Positions 24,590-33,124 are shown, counted from the stretch's first letter. The stretch: 37,982 nt of DNA from Saprospiraceae bacterium (GCA_025056735.1 JANWVR010000044.1:1-37982), one strand, 5' to 3'. A program made the numbers and translations. Notes: a model not told the origin generated them from the sequence alone.

Positions 24590-25603
24590 TTATTCGACCA
24601 TCAGGTTGCAGCCGCGCCATTCGGCGGCGTCTAAGCGGCCCAATACCTCGAACGAGCCGTCGGCGTAGACGCGCCCTACGTCTTCTGTAGCAATGAAACT
24701 ACAGGTGTCTAAGTTTGCTAAGTCCATGAAACACAGGACACCCGTGCGCCCGGGCGCCGTTCGGGTGAGCGGGTCATACACCTCCACCGCGGCTGCGCGC
24801 AGTGTGGGCGCTGGCCAGAAGCGCGCGGGCTGCCCAAGGTGCGGCTGGCTGTAAGCCTGCGAAAACAGCTCCGTCATGCCGTACTCCGAGTGCACGCCTT
24901 CCAAGCCAAATGCCTGGCACAAAAGGGCATGCAGCGCCTCGCGTGTCAGTTCCTGCCGCCGACCCTTCATGCCGCCCGTCTCCATAACCACCACGCCCGG
25001 CAGGGGCATAGGATGCCGTTCGGCGAAGTCCAGCAGGGCAAAGCTGACGCCCAGCAACAGGGTCGGATGGCGCCGCTCCTGGCAAATAGCAATTGCCTGC
25101 AGCAGCGCCTCGTCGCTTCGCAGAAAAAAGCCGCTTTCCGCATAGCGAGACCGGCGAATGAAATCGTCCACCATCGCCACCAACGACGAGCCCGGCCGCT
25201 CCAGATAGGCAGGAAGCAGGGCAAGGGTGCACCATTCAGAAGGGTCGCCATAAAAGTGGGCGAAGCCGCGCCGCGCATTTTCCAAATAAAACCGGCGCTC
25301 GCGAACCGCATGGCGCGAGGGTTGTTGTCCCGTTGTGCCGCTGCTGGTGAAAACCTCCTGAGGCTTCCAGCGACCGCTCTGAACGAGATGCGTTTTAAAC
25401 AGGCCAATGGGCAAAAAAGGAATGTCGTCAGGCCTTGTGATGCGCGCCGGCAGGCGTCCCAGCAATTCAAGAAAACGCGCGTACAGCGGATTGTGCGCCG
25501 CCTGGTAGCGGAAGACGCTCATGGCAACCTCTTCCCAGGAAAAAGCGTCAAGGCGAGCAATTTTTGACAATAATTCGGAGCGGCGCGGTGTGCGAGACGA
25601 CAC
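24590..25603 (-). CDS. LuxE/PaaK-like acyl-activating protein
   Basis: A 337-residue member of the LuxE (acyl-protein synthetase) branch of adenylate-forming enzymes. In luminous bacteria LuxE activates fatty acids as acyl-AMP and passes them to LuxC. Here TSSGTTG at 86-92 is the phosphate-binding loop. PFLPIGLFKTH (62-72), an HSEYGMTELFSQAY segment (about 235-248) and a C-terminal DVGRVYADGSFEVLGR are also family marks. There are no luxA, luxB, luxC or luxD genes nearby, so a role in light emission is not supported. Bacteroidota carry such solitary genes, often with polysaccharide or surface loci. The start is a GTG at 25603; no better ATG precedes the conserved FRYQAAHNPLY segment. Confidence 0.83.
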   Translation of the reverse strand: MSSRTPRRSELLSKIARLDAFSWEEVAMSVFRYQAAHNPLYARFLELLGRLPARITRPDDIPFLPIGLFKTHLVQSGRWKPQEVFTSSGTTGQQPSRHAVRERRFYLENARRGFAHFYGDPSEWCTLALLPAYLERPGSSLVAMVDDFIRRSRYAESGFFLRSDEALLQAIAICQERRHPTLLLGVSFALLDFAERHPMPLPGVVVMETGGMKGRRQELTREALHALLCQAFGLEGVHSEYGMTELFSQAYSQPHLGQPARFWPAPTLRAAAVEVYDPLTRTAPGRTGVLCFMDLANLDTCSFIATEDVGRVYADGSFEVLGRLDAAEWRGCNLMVE

Positions 25604-25636
25604 GTGAATACGTTTTTTGTGGCAAAATAAGCGGTT

Positions 25637-26140
25637 ATGAAAAAAACGATGGGCGCGCTGGCGCTACTGTTCGCTTTGGGCGGCATAACCTGGCAATGCG
25701 TAGAGCCGCCGGATTACCCCATAGAGCCGGTGATTGAATTTATTAGCTTTTCTAAAAACACGCTTCGCCAGACGCCCTTGGGGGCCGATAGCGTGATTAT
25801 TACCATCGGCTTCACCGATGGCGACGGCGATTTGGGCTTTCAGGGCGCCGAGCCGAGTATCTTCATCGTGGACGGGCGCGACTCATTTTCCAAGCCGCCT
25901 TATCGCATTCCCTATATTGATCAGCAGGGGGCGGGTAACGGCATTTCGGGCGAAATCTCTATCCTGCTGCCTACCACATGCTGCATTTACACCGACCCGC
26001 TGACGGGCTTCAAACTCTCGTGCGAAAACGTGCCGGTGCAATTTGACAGCGTGTACTACTACATCCAGATTCGCGACCGGGCCGGGCATTACAGCAACCA
26101 GATTGCTACGCCAAAACTGCGGCTTATTTGCCGGCTTTAG
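25637..26140 (+). CDS. Predicted lipoprotein with DGDGDLG motif
   Basis: A 167-residue exported protein. MKKTMGALALLFALGGITWQC is a signal sequence ending in a cysteine, though the residues before Cys21 (TWQ) are not an ideal lipobox, so lipidation is likely rather than certain. The mature part is beta-rich and contains GFTDGDGDLGF (about 58-68), a short aspartate-rich motif common in Bacteroidota surface lipoproteins. A late segment, FDSVYYYIQIRDRAGHYSN, suggests an Ig-like sandwich. Four further cysteines may form disulfides. It is divergent from the LuxE-like gene with only 33 bp between the starts. Function is unknown. Confidence 0.65.
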   Translation: MKKTMGALALLFALGGITWQCVEPPDYPIEPVIEFISFSKNTLRQTPLGADSVIITIGFTDGDGDLGFQGAEPSIFIVDGRDSFSKPPYRIPYIDQQGAGNGISGEISILLPTTCCIYTDPLTGFKLSCENVPVQFDSVYYYIQIRDRAGHYSNQIATPKLRLICRL

Positions 26141-26242
26141 GTGTGTTTTTTCCTTTGGACACAGGCGTTGCATGCAATACCCGTACAGGGTTTTGGCGAC
26201 AACAGCACGAAGATCTGCGGCTTTTTTCGGGTTACGTTTGCA

Positions 26243-27277
26243 ATGATACGACTATTTTTATTGATGGTTTCTTTGACATTTCGAGGCTTATATCTGGCGG
26301 CTCAGAGTGCTCCCTATCCCGGTCAGCCGGCTTCAGGGCCGGGTGGAGCGGATTACCGGCATCGGAGTGTGGCGTTTTACGATGGGGCTGCGCGGGCCGA
26401 TGGTTTCTGGTTGTTTGAGCCGGCCGATCCGAAGCCTGACTCAGCGCCGGTGGTAGTGTTTTTACATGGATATGGCGCCTACAATCCGATGGTGTACGGC
26501 AAGTGGATGAAGCACTTGGTGGCGCGCGGCAACATTGTCATCTACCCGCGCTATCAGATGAACCTGATAACGCCAGGGCCGGAGCGTTTTCCGGCGAATG
26601 CGGCCAAGGGCATCCGGGATGCGCTGGCACTGTTGCAAACGGGCGACCACGTGCGGCCCATTTTAGAGGGTGTGGGCTATTTCGGCCACTCGTACGGAGG
26701 TGCCATTGCGGCTAACTTAGGCGTGCACTGGGCGCAGCACCGTATTCCGAAGCCGGCGGCGATGTTGCTTTGTCAGCCGGGCACCGGCCCGCTTAAGGGC
26801 GCTCGTTTAGCAAATTATGCAGGACTGCCCGCCGACCTGAACCTGCTTGTCATCGTGGGTGAAGACGACTACGTGGTGGGCTACGAATTCGGTAAATTGG
26901 TATTCGAGACCGCCATCCACACGCCTAACCGAAACTTCGTCATGCACCGGCGCGATACCGACGGCCAGCGCTGGATACAGGCTTCGCATGCCGAACCCTA
27001 CTGCTACGATTTAGACTTCGACAACGGCGTGCGCAATTACACCGCGCTGCGAGTGCTCCAGGTAGGGCGATTGGACGAAGTAGACTTCCATTGCTATTGG
27101 AAGCTCGGCGATGCTCTGCTGGAATACAGCCGCACAGGCCGCTACGGCGATGTGGCGTTTGGAAATACGCCTGCCCAACGCTCGCTGGGCCATTGGGCCG
27201 ACGGGCGACCTATACGACCGCTTGAAGTGTTTCTGCCCAAAGCGGCCAAAGCTGCCTCAGCCGCGGCGCACCCCTGA
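26243..27277 (+). CDS. Secreted alpha/beta hydrolase
   Basis: A 344-residue exported hydrolase. ATG 26243 starts a signal peptide (MIRLFLLMVSLTFRGLYLAAQ); the frame continues upstream but without export features. The fold's marks are FLHGYG (oxyanion region, 73-78) and the nucleophile elbow GHSYGG at 148-153 with Ser150. An aspartate (IVGEDDY, about 217-223) and a histidine (ASHAEPYCYD, about 257-266) are in plausible positions for the triad. The family resembles the dienelactone/chlorophyllase-like esterases of Bacteroidota. The substrate is not predictable. A strong hairpin lies downstream, before asnS. Confidence 0.78.
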   Translation: MIRLFLLMVSLTFRGLYLAAQSAPYPGQPASGPGGADYRHRSVAFYDGAARADGFWLFEPADPKPDSAPVVVFLHGYGAYNPMVYGKWMKHLVARGNIVIYPRYQMNLITPGPERFPANAAKGIRDALALLQTGDHVRPILEGVGYFGHSYGGAIAANLGVHWAQHRIPKPAAMLLCQPGTGPLKGARLANYAGLPADLNLLVIVGEDDYVVGYEFGKLVFETAIHTPNRNFVMHRRDTDGQRWIQASHAEPYCYDLDFDNGVRNYTALRVLQVGRLDEVDFHCYWKLGDALLEYSRTGRYGDVAFGNTPAQRSLGHWADGRPIRPLEVFLPKAAKAASAAAHP

Positions 27278-27289
27278 AATGCTTTGCCT

Positions 27290-27324
27290 TTTGCCGGCCA
27301 ATCCACGCGGCCTTCCTACCTTTG
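27290..27324 (+). promoter_or_regulatory. Predicted promoter of asnS
   Basis: TTTG (27290-27293) and TACCTTTG (27317-27324) are 23 bases apart, close to the phylum pattern. Transcription would start near 27330, at the foot of a terminator-like hairpin (27328-27363). Confidence 0.6.
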
Positions 27325-27327
27325 CCC

Positions 27328-27363
27328 GCCCTTTCGTCGGGCTGGCAGACGAAGGGCTTTTTT
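27328..27363 (+). terminator. Strong terminator hairpin in the asnS leader
   Basis: GCCCTTTCGTC (27328-27338) pairs with GACGAAGGGC (27348-27357) with one bulged T, followed by TTTTTTCTTTT. It can end the upstream hydrolase transcript. Because a promoter overlaps its upstream edge, it would also lie at the very start of the asnS transcript. Confidence 0.75.
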
Positions 27364-27402
27364 CTTTTCAGTGCACCTGCCAGCAGTGTATGTAAAACGA
27401 AT

Positions 27403-28851
27403 ATGAAACGGACGAAAATCGCTGAAATCTTGACGAAGGAGCCTGTTGGCCAGGAAGTTACCGTAATGGGTTGGGTTCGGGCCTTTCGCAACAATCAGTT
27501 TATTGCGCTCAACGACGGTTCTTGTGCCCGGCATTTGCAGGTGGTGATAAATGCCGAGCAAGTAGGCGAGCAAACTCTGCAGCGCATCAAGTTTGGCGCG
27601 GCGATTGGCGCCGTGGGCCGCGTGGTCGAGAGTCAGGGCAAAGGCCAGCGGGTGGAAGTAGAGGCCCGCGAAATCACCATTTATGGCGACTGTGACCCGG
27701 AAAAGTATCCGCTCCAACCTAAGAAGCAATCGCTGGAGTTCCTGCGCGAGCATGCGCATTTGCGCTTCCGCACCAACACGTTTGGCGCCGTGTTTCGCGT
27801 ACGGCATGCGCTGGCTTATGCCGTCCATCAGTTCTTTCACGAACGCGGCTTTTTTTATCTGCACACGCCCATCATCACCGCCAGCGATGCCGAAGGCGCA
27901 GGTGAGATGTTTCGCGTTACCACCTTGCCTTTAGAAAACGTGCCCCGAACCCCCGATGGTCAGGTGGACTACACCCAGGACTTCTTCGGCCGCTCTACCA
28001 ACCTGACCGTCTCCGGCCAATTGGAGGCCGAATTGGGCGCGCTGGCGCTGGGCGAAGTCTATACGTTCGGCCCAACCTTTCGCGCCGAAAACTCCAATAC
28101 CACACGGCATTTGGCCGAGTTCTGGATGATTGAACCCGAAGTGGCCTTTGCCGACTTAAACGACAATGCCGACTTAGCCGAGGCCATGCTCCAATACGTC
28201 TGCCGCTATGCGCTGGAGCACTGCGCCGAAGACCTCCAACTTTTAGAGGAGCGCCTCATCGAAGAGGAGAAGGCGAAACCTCAAGACCAGCGCTCGCCTA
28301 TGCCGCTGCGCGAAAAAATCCGCTTCGTCGTGGACAATCGCTTCGAGCGCCTAACCTACACGGAAGCCATCGAAATCCTGAAAAATTCGCCGCCCAATAA
28401 AAAAGGCAAGTTTCAGTTTCCCATCGAGCGCTGGGGCGCCGACCTGCAGAGCGAACACGAGCGCTATTTAGTGGAAAAACACTTTCAGAAGCCGGTCATT
28501 CTGACCAACTACCCGGCAGCCATTAAGGCCTTTTACATGCGCTTAGATGACCCCAAAGAGGGCGTGCCCGGCCCAACCGTGGCGGCCATGGATATCCTCT
28601 TTCCGGGCATCGGCGAAATCGTGGGCGGCTCGCAGCGCGAAGAGCGCTTAGACGTCTTGCTGCAAAAAATGCGCGACATGCACATCCCGGAAGACGAGCT
28701 GTACTGGTTTCTGGATACGCGCCGCTTTGGCACATGCCCGCACGCGGGCTTTGGGCTGGGCTTCGAGCGCTTGGTGCAGTTTGTTACGGGCATGAGCAAC
28801 ATCCGAGATGTGATTGCTTTCCCGCGTTATCCAGGGAGTGCGGAATTTTGA
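27403..28851 (+). CDS. asnS: Asparaginyl-tRNA synthetase
   Basis: A 482-residue class IIb synthetase charging tRNA(Asn). The N-terminal OB-fold (about 15-125) recognises the anticodon (VTVMGWVRAFRNNQFIALNDGS). The catalytic core contains motif 1 (VRHALAYAVHQFFHERGFFYLHTPIITASDAEGAG), motif 2 (FGPTFRAENSNTTRHLAEFWMIEPE) and motif 3 (GFGLGFERLVQFVTG). The AENSNT and MIEPE forms mark it as AsnRS rather than AspRS. ATG 27403 gives the expected start, MKRTKI. It is about 15 residues longer than the E. coli enzyme. panC begins 6 bp after the stop, so the two genes are co-transcribed. Confidence 0.96.
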   Translation: MKRTKIAEILTKEPVGQEVTVMGWVRAFRNNQFIALNDGSCARHLQVVINAEQVGEQTLQRIKFGAAIGAVGRVVESQGKGQRVEVEAREITIYGDCDPEKYPLQPKKQSLEFLREHAHLRFRTNTFGAVFRVRHALAYAVHQFFHERGFFYLHTPIITASDAEGAGEMFRVTTLPLENVPRTPDGQVDYTQDFFGRSTNLTVSGQLEAELGALALGEVYTFGPTFRAENSNTTRHLAEFWMIEPEVAFADLNDNADLAEAMLQYVCRYALEHCAEDLQLLEERLIEEEKAKPQDQRSPMPLREKIRFVVDNRFERLTYTEAIEILKNSPPNKKGKFQFPIERWGADLQSEHERYLVEKHFQKPVILTNYPAAIKAFYMRLDDPKEGVPGPTVAAMDILFPGIGEIVGGSQREERLDVLLQKMRDMHIPEDELYWFLDTRRFGTCPHAGFGLGFERLVQFVTGMSNIRDVIAFPRYPGSAEF

Positions 28852-28857
28852 GCCGCC

Positions 28858-29742
28858 ATGCACATTTTTGAAAAAATCGCCGACCTGCGGGAATGGCTCG
28901 CCCGGCAGCGAAAGTCGGGGCGCAGCATTGGTTTTGCCCCTACTATGGGCGCACTGCACGAGGGGCACCTCAGCTTAGTGCGCGCTGCTAAGGCGGCGGG
29001 CGACGTTTCGGTGGTCAGTATTTTCGTCAATCCTACCCAGTTTAACGATCCCGAAGACCTGCGCCGATACCCGCGCATGCCAGAGCACGACATCGCCCTG
29101 CTGCAACGGGCTGGCTGCCAGGCGCTGTTCATGCCTGAGTTAGAAGAAATCTATCCACCTGGCCAGGACCTGACCGTGCTCTTAGATTTTGGCCCCCTGA
29201 CAGAAGTTATGGAAGGCCAGTTTCGGCCCGGTCACTTTCAAGGCATGGCTACCGTAGTGAAGCGCCTGTTGGACATCGTCGAGCCTCAGCGGCTGTATAT
29301 GGGTCAGAAGGATTTTCAGCAATTGACCATTGTTCGCCGGATGCTGCAGCTGCTGGCCATGCCTGTGGAGCTGGTCATGTGTCCTACTGTTCGGGAGTTG
29401 GATGGGCTGGCCATGTCGAGCCGCAACCTGCGTCTGACACCACCGATGCGCGCTGCCGCGCCGGCCCTTTTCCGCGCCCTGACGGCAGCGCGCGAAGATT
29501 TTGTGGCGGGCAAACCCGTTGCCGATATCCGAGAGGCGGCACTGGCAACCCTGCGCGAGGCCGGCCTTCAGCCGGAGTATTTTGAAATCGTGGACGGCTA
29601 CACACTGTTGCCTGTGGAAACGCAGGAAGCAGGGCCATTTGTCGTGGCCTGCGTAGCCGCCTGGGCGGGCCAGGTGCGGCTGATTGATAACCTCATCCTG
29701 ACAGGAGAGGGAGATGGCGCGTTTCAGACGCCTGCCGGATAG
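28858..29742 (+). CDS. panC: Pantothenate synthetase
   Basis: A 294-residue enzyme joining pantoate and beta-alanine with ATP in the pantothenate/coenzyme A pathway. APTMGALHEGHLSLV (about 25-39) is the ATP-binding signature with its HxGH pair, and FVNPTQF (about 58-64) the pantoate region. YMGQKDFQQLTIVRRM and the KMSKS-like MSSRN segment (about 180-185) follow. The length is normal (about 280). It starts 6 bp after asnS and is followed, 117 bp on, by nadC, giving a small group of cofactor genes. Confidence 0.95.
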   Translation: MHIFEKIADLREWLARQRKSGRSIGFAPTMGALHEGHLSLVRAAKAAGDVSVVSIFVNPTQFNDPEDLRRYPRMPEHDIALLQRAGCQALFMPELEEIYPPGQDLTVLLDFGPLTEVMEGQFRPGHFQGMATVVKRLLDIVEPQRLYMGQKDFQQLTIVRRMLQLLAMPVELVMCPTVRELDGLAMSSRNLRLTPPMRAAAPALFRALTAAREDFVAGKPVADIREAALATLREAGLQPEYFEIVDGYTLLPVETQEAGPFVVACVAAWAGQVRLIDNLILTGEGDGAFQTPAG

Positions 29743-29762
29743 GAGCGCCTGTGGTCCTGCTG

Positions 29763-29791
29763 TTGAAATTCCCGCTTTCTTGCTTCCTTTG
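29763..29791 (+). promoter_or_regulatory. Possible promoter of nadC
   Basis: TTG (29763-29765) and TTCCTTTG (29784-29791) are 18 bases apart. The -7 element differs from TAnnTTTG at its second base, so this is a weaker match than the others in the window. Confidence 0.4.
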
Positions 29792-29859
29792 TGCGCAAAT
29801 CCGCTTATTTTATTTCACAAAAAAATGCTGGAGCGGCTAATACCGCCCAACTGCCCTAC

Positions 29860-30729
29860 ATGCGACCTGCCAATATCACCGACGAACAGATTCACGCCTT
29901 TGTGGTCGCCGGCCTGCGCGAAGACATTGGCCCGGGCGACCACACTTCGTTGGCCACCATACCGCCTGACCATCGCAGCCGGGCCGTGCTCAAAGTCAAA
30001 GACTACGGCGTGCTGGCCGGCGTCGAACTGGCCGAACATATCTTTCGCCACTTAGACCCGGAAGTGCGCTTCACCGTCCATAAGGCCGATGGCGCCGACG
30101 TCTTCTATGGCGACGAGCCCTTCGAGGTGGAGGGCCGCACGCGCGCGCTGCTGCAAGGCGAGCGACTGGCGCTCAACGCCCTGCAGCGCATGAGCGGCAT
30201 TGCCACCTTAGCCAGTCGCTTTGCCTTCGAGGTAGGCGACCTGCCCGTCAAGGTACTCGATACGCGCAAGACGACGCCGCTTATCCGCTTTTTAGAAAAA
30301 TGGGCCGTCCACATCGGCGGCTGCGACAACTACCGCTGGGGCCTCTACGACCGCATCATGATCAAAGATAACCATGTGGACGCCTGCGGCGGCATCCGGC
30401 CCGCCATCGAGCGCGTGCATCGGTATCTGCAGGAAAACCAACTCAACTTAGAAATCACCGTCGAAGTGCGCAACTTAGTCGAGCTTTATCAGGTGCTCGA
30501 GGTCGGTGGTATTCAGCGCATTATGTTCGACAACTTCGAACTGCCTATCCTGATAGAGGCCGTGGCTGTAGTAGCTCGCCGCTTCGAGACCGAAGCCTCC
30601 GGCGGCATCACGCTCTTCAACGTACGCCGATATGCGCTCACAGGGGTGGACTACGTCTCCTCCGGCGCGCTTACCCACTCCGCCCAGCCCTTAGATATGA
30701 GCCTGAAAATCAAGGGCGCCACCGGGTAA
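29860..30729 (+). CDS. nadC: Nicotinate-nucleotide pyrophosphorylase (quinolinate PRTase)
   Basis: A 289-residue enzyme making nicotinate mononucleotide from quinolinate and PRPP in NAD biosynthesis. LREDIGPGDHTS near the N-terminus, GERLALNALQRMSGIATLA (about 105-123), DTRKTTPLIRFLEKWAV (about 138-154), and IMIKDNHVDACGG (about 170-182) with the catalytic Lys are diagnostic. The late IMFDNF and ALTGVDYVSSGALTHS strands complete the barrel. ATG 29860 is preferred because it opens the conserved ITDEQIHAFV helix; an ATG 23 codons upstream adds an unconserved stretch. The 3' end overlaps the convergent acyltransferase gene by 20 bp. Confidence 0.95.
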   Translation: MRPANITDEQIHAFVVAGLREDIGPGDHTSLATIPPDHRSRAVLKVKDYGVLAGVELAEHIFRHLDPEVRFTVHKADGADVFYGDEPFEVEGRTRALLQGERLALNALQRMSGIATLASRFAFEVGDLPVKVLDTRKTTPLIRFLEKWAVHIGGCDNYRWGLYDRIMIKDNHVDACGGIRPAIERVHRYLQENQLNLEITVEVRNLVELYQVLEVGGIQRIMFDNFELPILIEAVAVVARRFETEASGGITLFNVRRYALTGVDYVSSGALTHSAQPLDMSLKIKGATG

Positions 30730-31975
30730 CTCCGGGCGGCAGACCTTTCTTCTTAGCACGGCAAAACATCCGTTCTATCCGAAGGGCCTCCCAATACCAC
30801 TCGACGAAAAGCCCTAACGCTGTGAGCGCCGTCAACGCTGCAACAGCCGCTCCCGCCGAAAGCCCGGCCCAGCGGGCTACCCGAAAGGCCGCCCATCCGT
30901 AGAGAGGGAACACTACTATGCCCGCCACTACCATCACGGTAGCCGAATAGCCGACATACAAGTTGAGCCGCCGATTGAGCCAGTAGGGAATAAAACAGGG
31001 TAAAAACCAGAAAACCGCACCCACTGCAAACAGTGGAGAGCCCAACAGCAATCCTATCCAGCGTTGGAGCCGTCTCTTCCGCTGGCGCGGGCTAAAAGCA
31101 GCATCGGACAGACCCGCCTGCTCCAACGCCTGGCGATAGGCCAGCGTTTGGCGCACGGCCTCAGCGTCGTGCAGCAGGGTGTGGGCCAACCGTTGCGACC
31201 GCTCAAAGGCCGCCCGTTGCGGCAGAGGCTCGTCATTCTGCAAAATTTCCTCCCACATCGTCAGCGCCTGCTCGCCCGCCTCGTCGCCGGTGTGGATGCT
31301 TAACTGCTTCAACTGCCCTTCTAAGTATTGCGTCAGCCCTTCAATGGCTGCCGCCGGGTCGGTCTCCCATACCGCGCGCCATTCGGCAGCATACACCGCC
31401 GGGCCGGCATTCACCACTACCTCGCTGCGAAAGCGGTGCGGCGCTGAGTACGACAGCCCAACAGGCACAATTTTTACGCCCAGCTGCCAGTTGTTGCGTG
31501 CTTCGGCGCCTAAGGCTATGCGTGCTGTCCCTGTCTTGAGCGGGCGCACAAAGCGGTTCATCCAGCTCGTGCCCTCCGGAGCGATAAACAGCACGCCGCC
31601 GCGCTCCAAGTGCTGAAACGACGCCTCAAACGCCCGGCTGTTGTCGCGCTCCTCGCCCGGACGCACATCCTCAGGCCGCATCACTGGAATGCAAAACAGG
31701 CGCGTCAGCAGCCAGCGACTCACCGGATGCCGAAACAGGCCGTAGTTGGCCAGAAAAAACATCTCCTGGCAAATCTCCAACGCCGGATTGAGCACGTCCA
31801 TCAGCGTGCTGGGGTGGTTCGCCACTACAATCGCCGGCCCGTCAAACCGAAAATGCTCGCGCCCCAACACCAACCGCTTGCGGTAAAACACTCGAACGCT
31901 CACCCACACCACTACGCGCAGCGCAGCGTAAATCAAACGCAACAGAATGGGAGTCGGTGCATTCTTACAAGCCAC
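30710..31975 (-). CDS. PlsC-type 1-acyl-glycerol-phosphate acyltransferase, membrane protein
   Basis: A 421-residue membrane acyltransferase. NHPSTLMD at 53-60 is the catalytic HX4D motif and PEGTS at 133-137 the glycerol-phosphate-binding motif of the PlsC/LPLAT superfamily. The N-terminus has a hydrophobic helix (about 9-30). The C-terminal third contains several membrane spans (about 305-330, 340-360 and 365-395), which a minimal PlsC (about 245 aa) lacks. Larger two-part acyltransferases of this kind are common in Bacteroidota and may act on phospholipid or glycolipid acceptors. The start is a GTG at 31975; no ATG precedes the catalytic motif. The last 20 bp overlap nadC on the other strand. 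Confidence 0.82.
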   Translation of the reverse strand: MACKNAPTPILLRLIYAALRVVVWVSVRVFYRKRLVLGREHFRFDGPAIVVANHPSTLMDVLNPALEICQEMFFLANYGLFRHPVSRWLLTRLFCIPVMRPEDVRPGEERDNSRAFEASFQHLERGGVLFIAPEGTSWMNRFVRPLKTGTARIALGAEARNNWQLGVKIVPVGLSYSAPHRFRSEVVVNAGPAVYAAEWRAVWETDPAAAIEGLTQYLEGQLKQLSIHTGDEAGEQALTMWEEILQNDEPLPQRAAFERSQRLAHTLLHDAEAVRQTLAYRQALEQAGLSDAAFSPRQRKRRLQRWIGLLLGSPLFAVGAVFWFLPCFIPYWLNRRLNLYVGYSATVMVVAGIVVFPLYGWAAFRVARWAGLSAGAAVAALTALTALGLFVEWYWEALRIERMFCRAKKKGLPPGVTRWRP

Positions 31976-32059
31976 AGGACGAATGGGGGTGGTGGTGAGT
32001 GATTAGTTGTTCGGTGGAATTGTTCTTCGTGCTTCAGCCATTTAAAAAAGCCGTCTGAA

Positions 32060-33124
32060 TTATCCGATAGCCAGCTCCACTTCGTCGCTGACGGCGTAGC
32101 CGATACAGGTGTTCACGAGTGCGCCCGGCCCTTCGCGTCTGGTTTGCTCTACAAACTGTACATCCACTTCGCCGCGCACGCAGCGGGCCAAGCACGACAG
32201 GCATACGCCGCTTTTGCACGTATAGGGCAGCGCGATGCCCTGTCGCAGGGCTGCTTGTAGGATAGTTTCGCCCTCGAAGGTGTCAAAGGCGACGCGCTGG
32301 CTGTCGGGCAGGGCAACTACGATGTGATGTCGGCGCGATGGGTCAGGCTGGCGGCGTTGCAGGCGCGGGTCTGGGGTAAACGTCTCCTGGAGGATGCGTT
32401 CATCAGGGAAGCCGAGCGTTCGCATCGTCATGCGGGCCATGCGCATCAGCGGGGTAGGTGCGCACAGGTACGTGAGCAAGCTGCTGCGGGCGCTTGCATT
32501 TGCCCTACCCCCTACAAAGTCGAGCAAGTGCCGCTCCAACAGGGCGTTGTTCAGGTGCGCGTGTTCGGCGTGAGCGGCGCCGCGCTCCCGGCTGAAGAAA
32601 TACGTTGCCTCAAAGCGCTCTGGCCAGGCGGCTATCCAGTCGTCTATTTGTTTTTTAAAAATCGTGTGTGCGCTGTCTCGGTTGGCGTACAGCAACCGCA
32701 ATGGCACGTCTGACCAGTCTTTTTTTTGAAAAATGGCCTTTAAATGGCTCAAAATGGGGGTGATGCCGCTGCCGGCAGCCACATACAGCAAGCGCTCTGG
32801 CCTTTGGGCGGGCAAAAGAAAGCGGCCGGCGGGCTCTGCCGACTCCAGCATGTCGCCCGCGCGCGCCTGTCGCACCAGCCACGTTGAGAACAGGCCGTTT
32901 GGGATGCGCTTCACCGTGAGCGCCGGCAGTACATCCACTCCTGGGCAGCTGCTGAACGAATACGCCCGGCGCTCCTCGCGCGAACCAAATGTCCGGATGA
33001 GCGGCAGATACTGGCCCGGTTCGTACGCAACGGTCTCGCCACCAACGGGTTCCAGCACCAGCGTAACGGCTTCGGGCGTTTCCTCGCGCTTTTTCGCAAT
33101 GCGCCAGAGTAGTCGTCTCTCCAT
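32060..33124 (-). CDS. Ferredoxin-NADP reductase-like protein with C-terminal 2Fe-2S domain
   Basis: A 354-residue electron-transfer protein of the PaaE/HmpX type. An N-terminal FAD-binding barrel (1-105) carries RAYSFSS (53-59). The NAD(P)-binding domain (106-240) has GSGITP (118-123) and CAPTPLMRM. A C-terminal plant-type 2Fe-2S ferredoxin domain (267-354) has Cys303, Cys308, Cys311 and Cys340 in the C-x4-C-x2-C...C pattern. It would pass electrons from NAD(P)H through FAD to the iron-sulfur cluster and on to an oxygenase or similar partner, in the cytoplasm. ATG 33124 starts the domain; the frame opens ten codons earlier. No phenylacetate (paa) gene is nearby, so the partner is unknown. 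Confidence 0.88.
   Translation of the reverse strand: MERRLLWRIAKKREETPEAVTLVLEPVGGETVAYEPGQYLPLIRTFGSREERRAYSFSSCPGVDVLPALTVKRIPNGLFSTWLVRQARAGDMLESAEPAGRFLLPAQRPERLLYVAAGSGITPILSHLKAIFQKKDWSDVPLRLLYANRDSAHTIFKKQIDDWIAAWPERFEATYFFSRERGAAHAEHAHLNNALLERHLLDFVGGRANASARSSLLTYLCAPTPLMRMARMTMRTLGFPDERILQETFTPDPRLQRRQPDPSRRHHIVVALPDSQRVAFDTFEGETILQAALRQGIALPYTCKSGVCLSCLARCVRGEVDVQFVEQTRREGPGALVNTCIGYAVSDEVELAIG

Noticed and set aside
24590-25603. Bioluminescence locus, from the LuxE-like protein
   Set aside because: No luciferase (luxA, luxB), reductase (luxC) or thioesterase (luxD) gene is present in the window.
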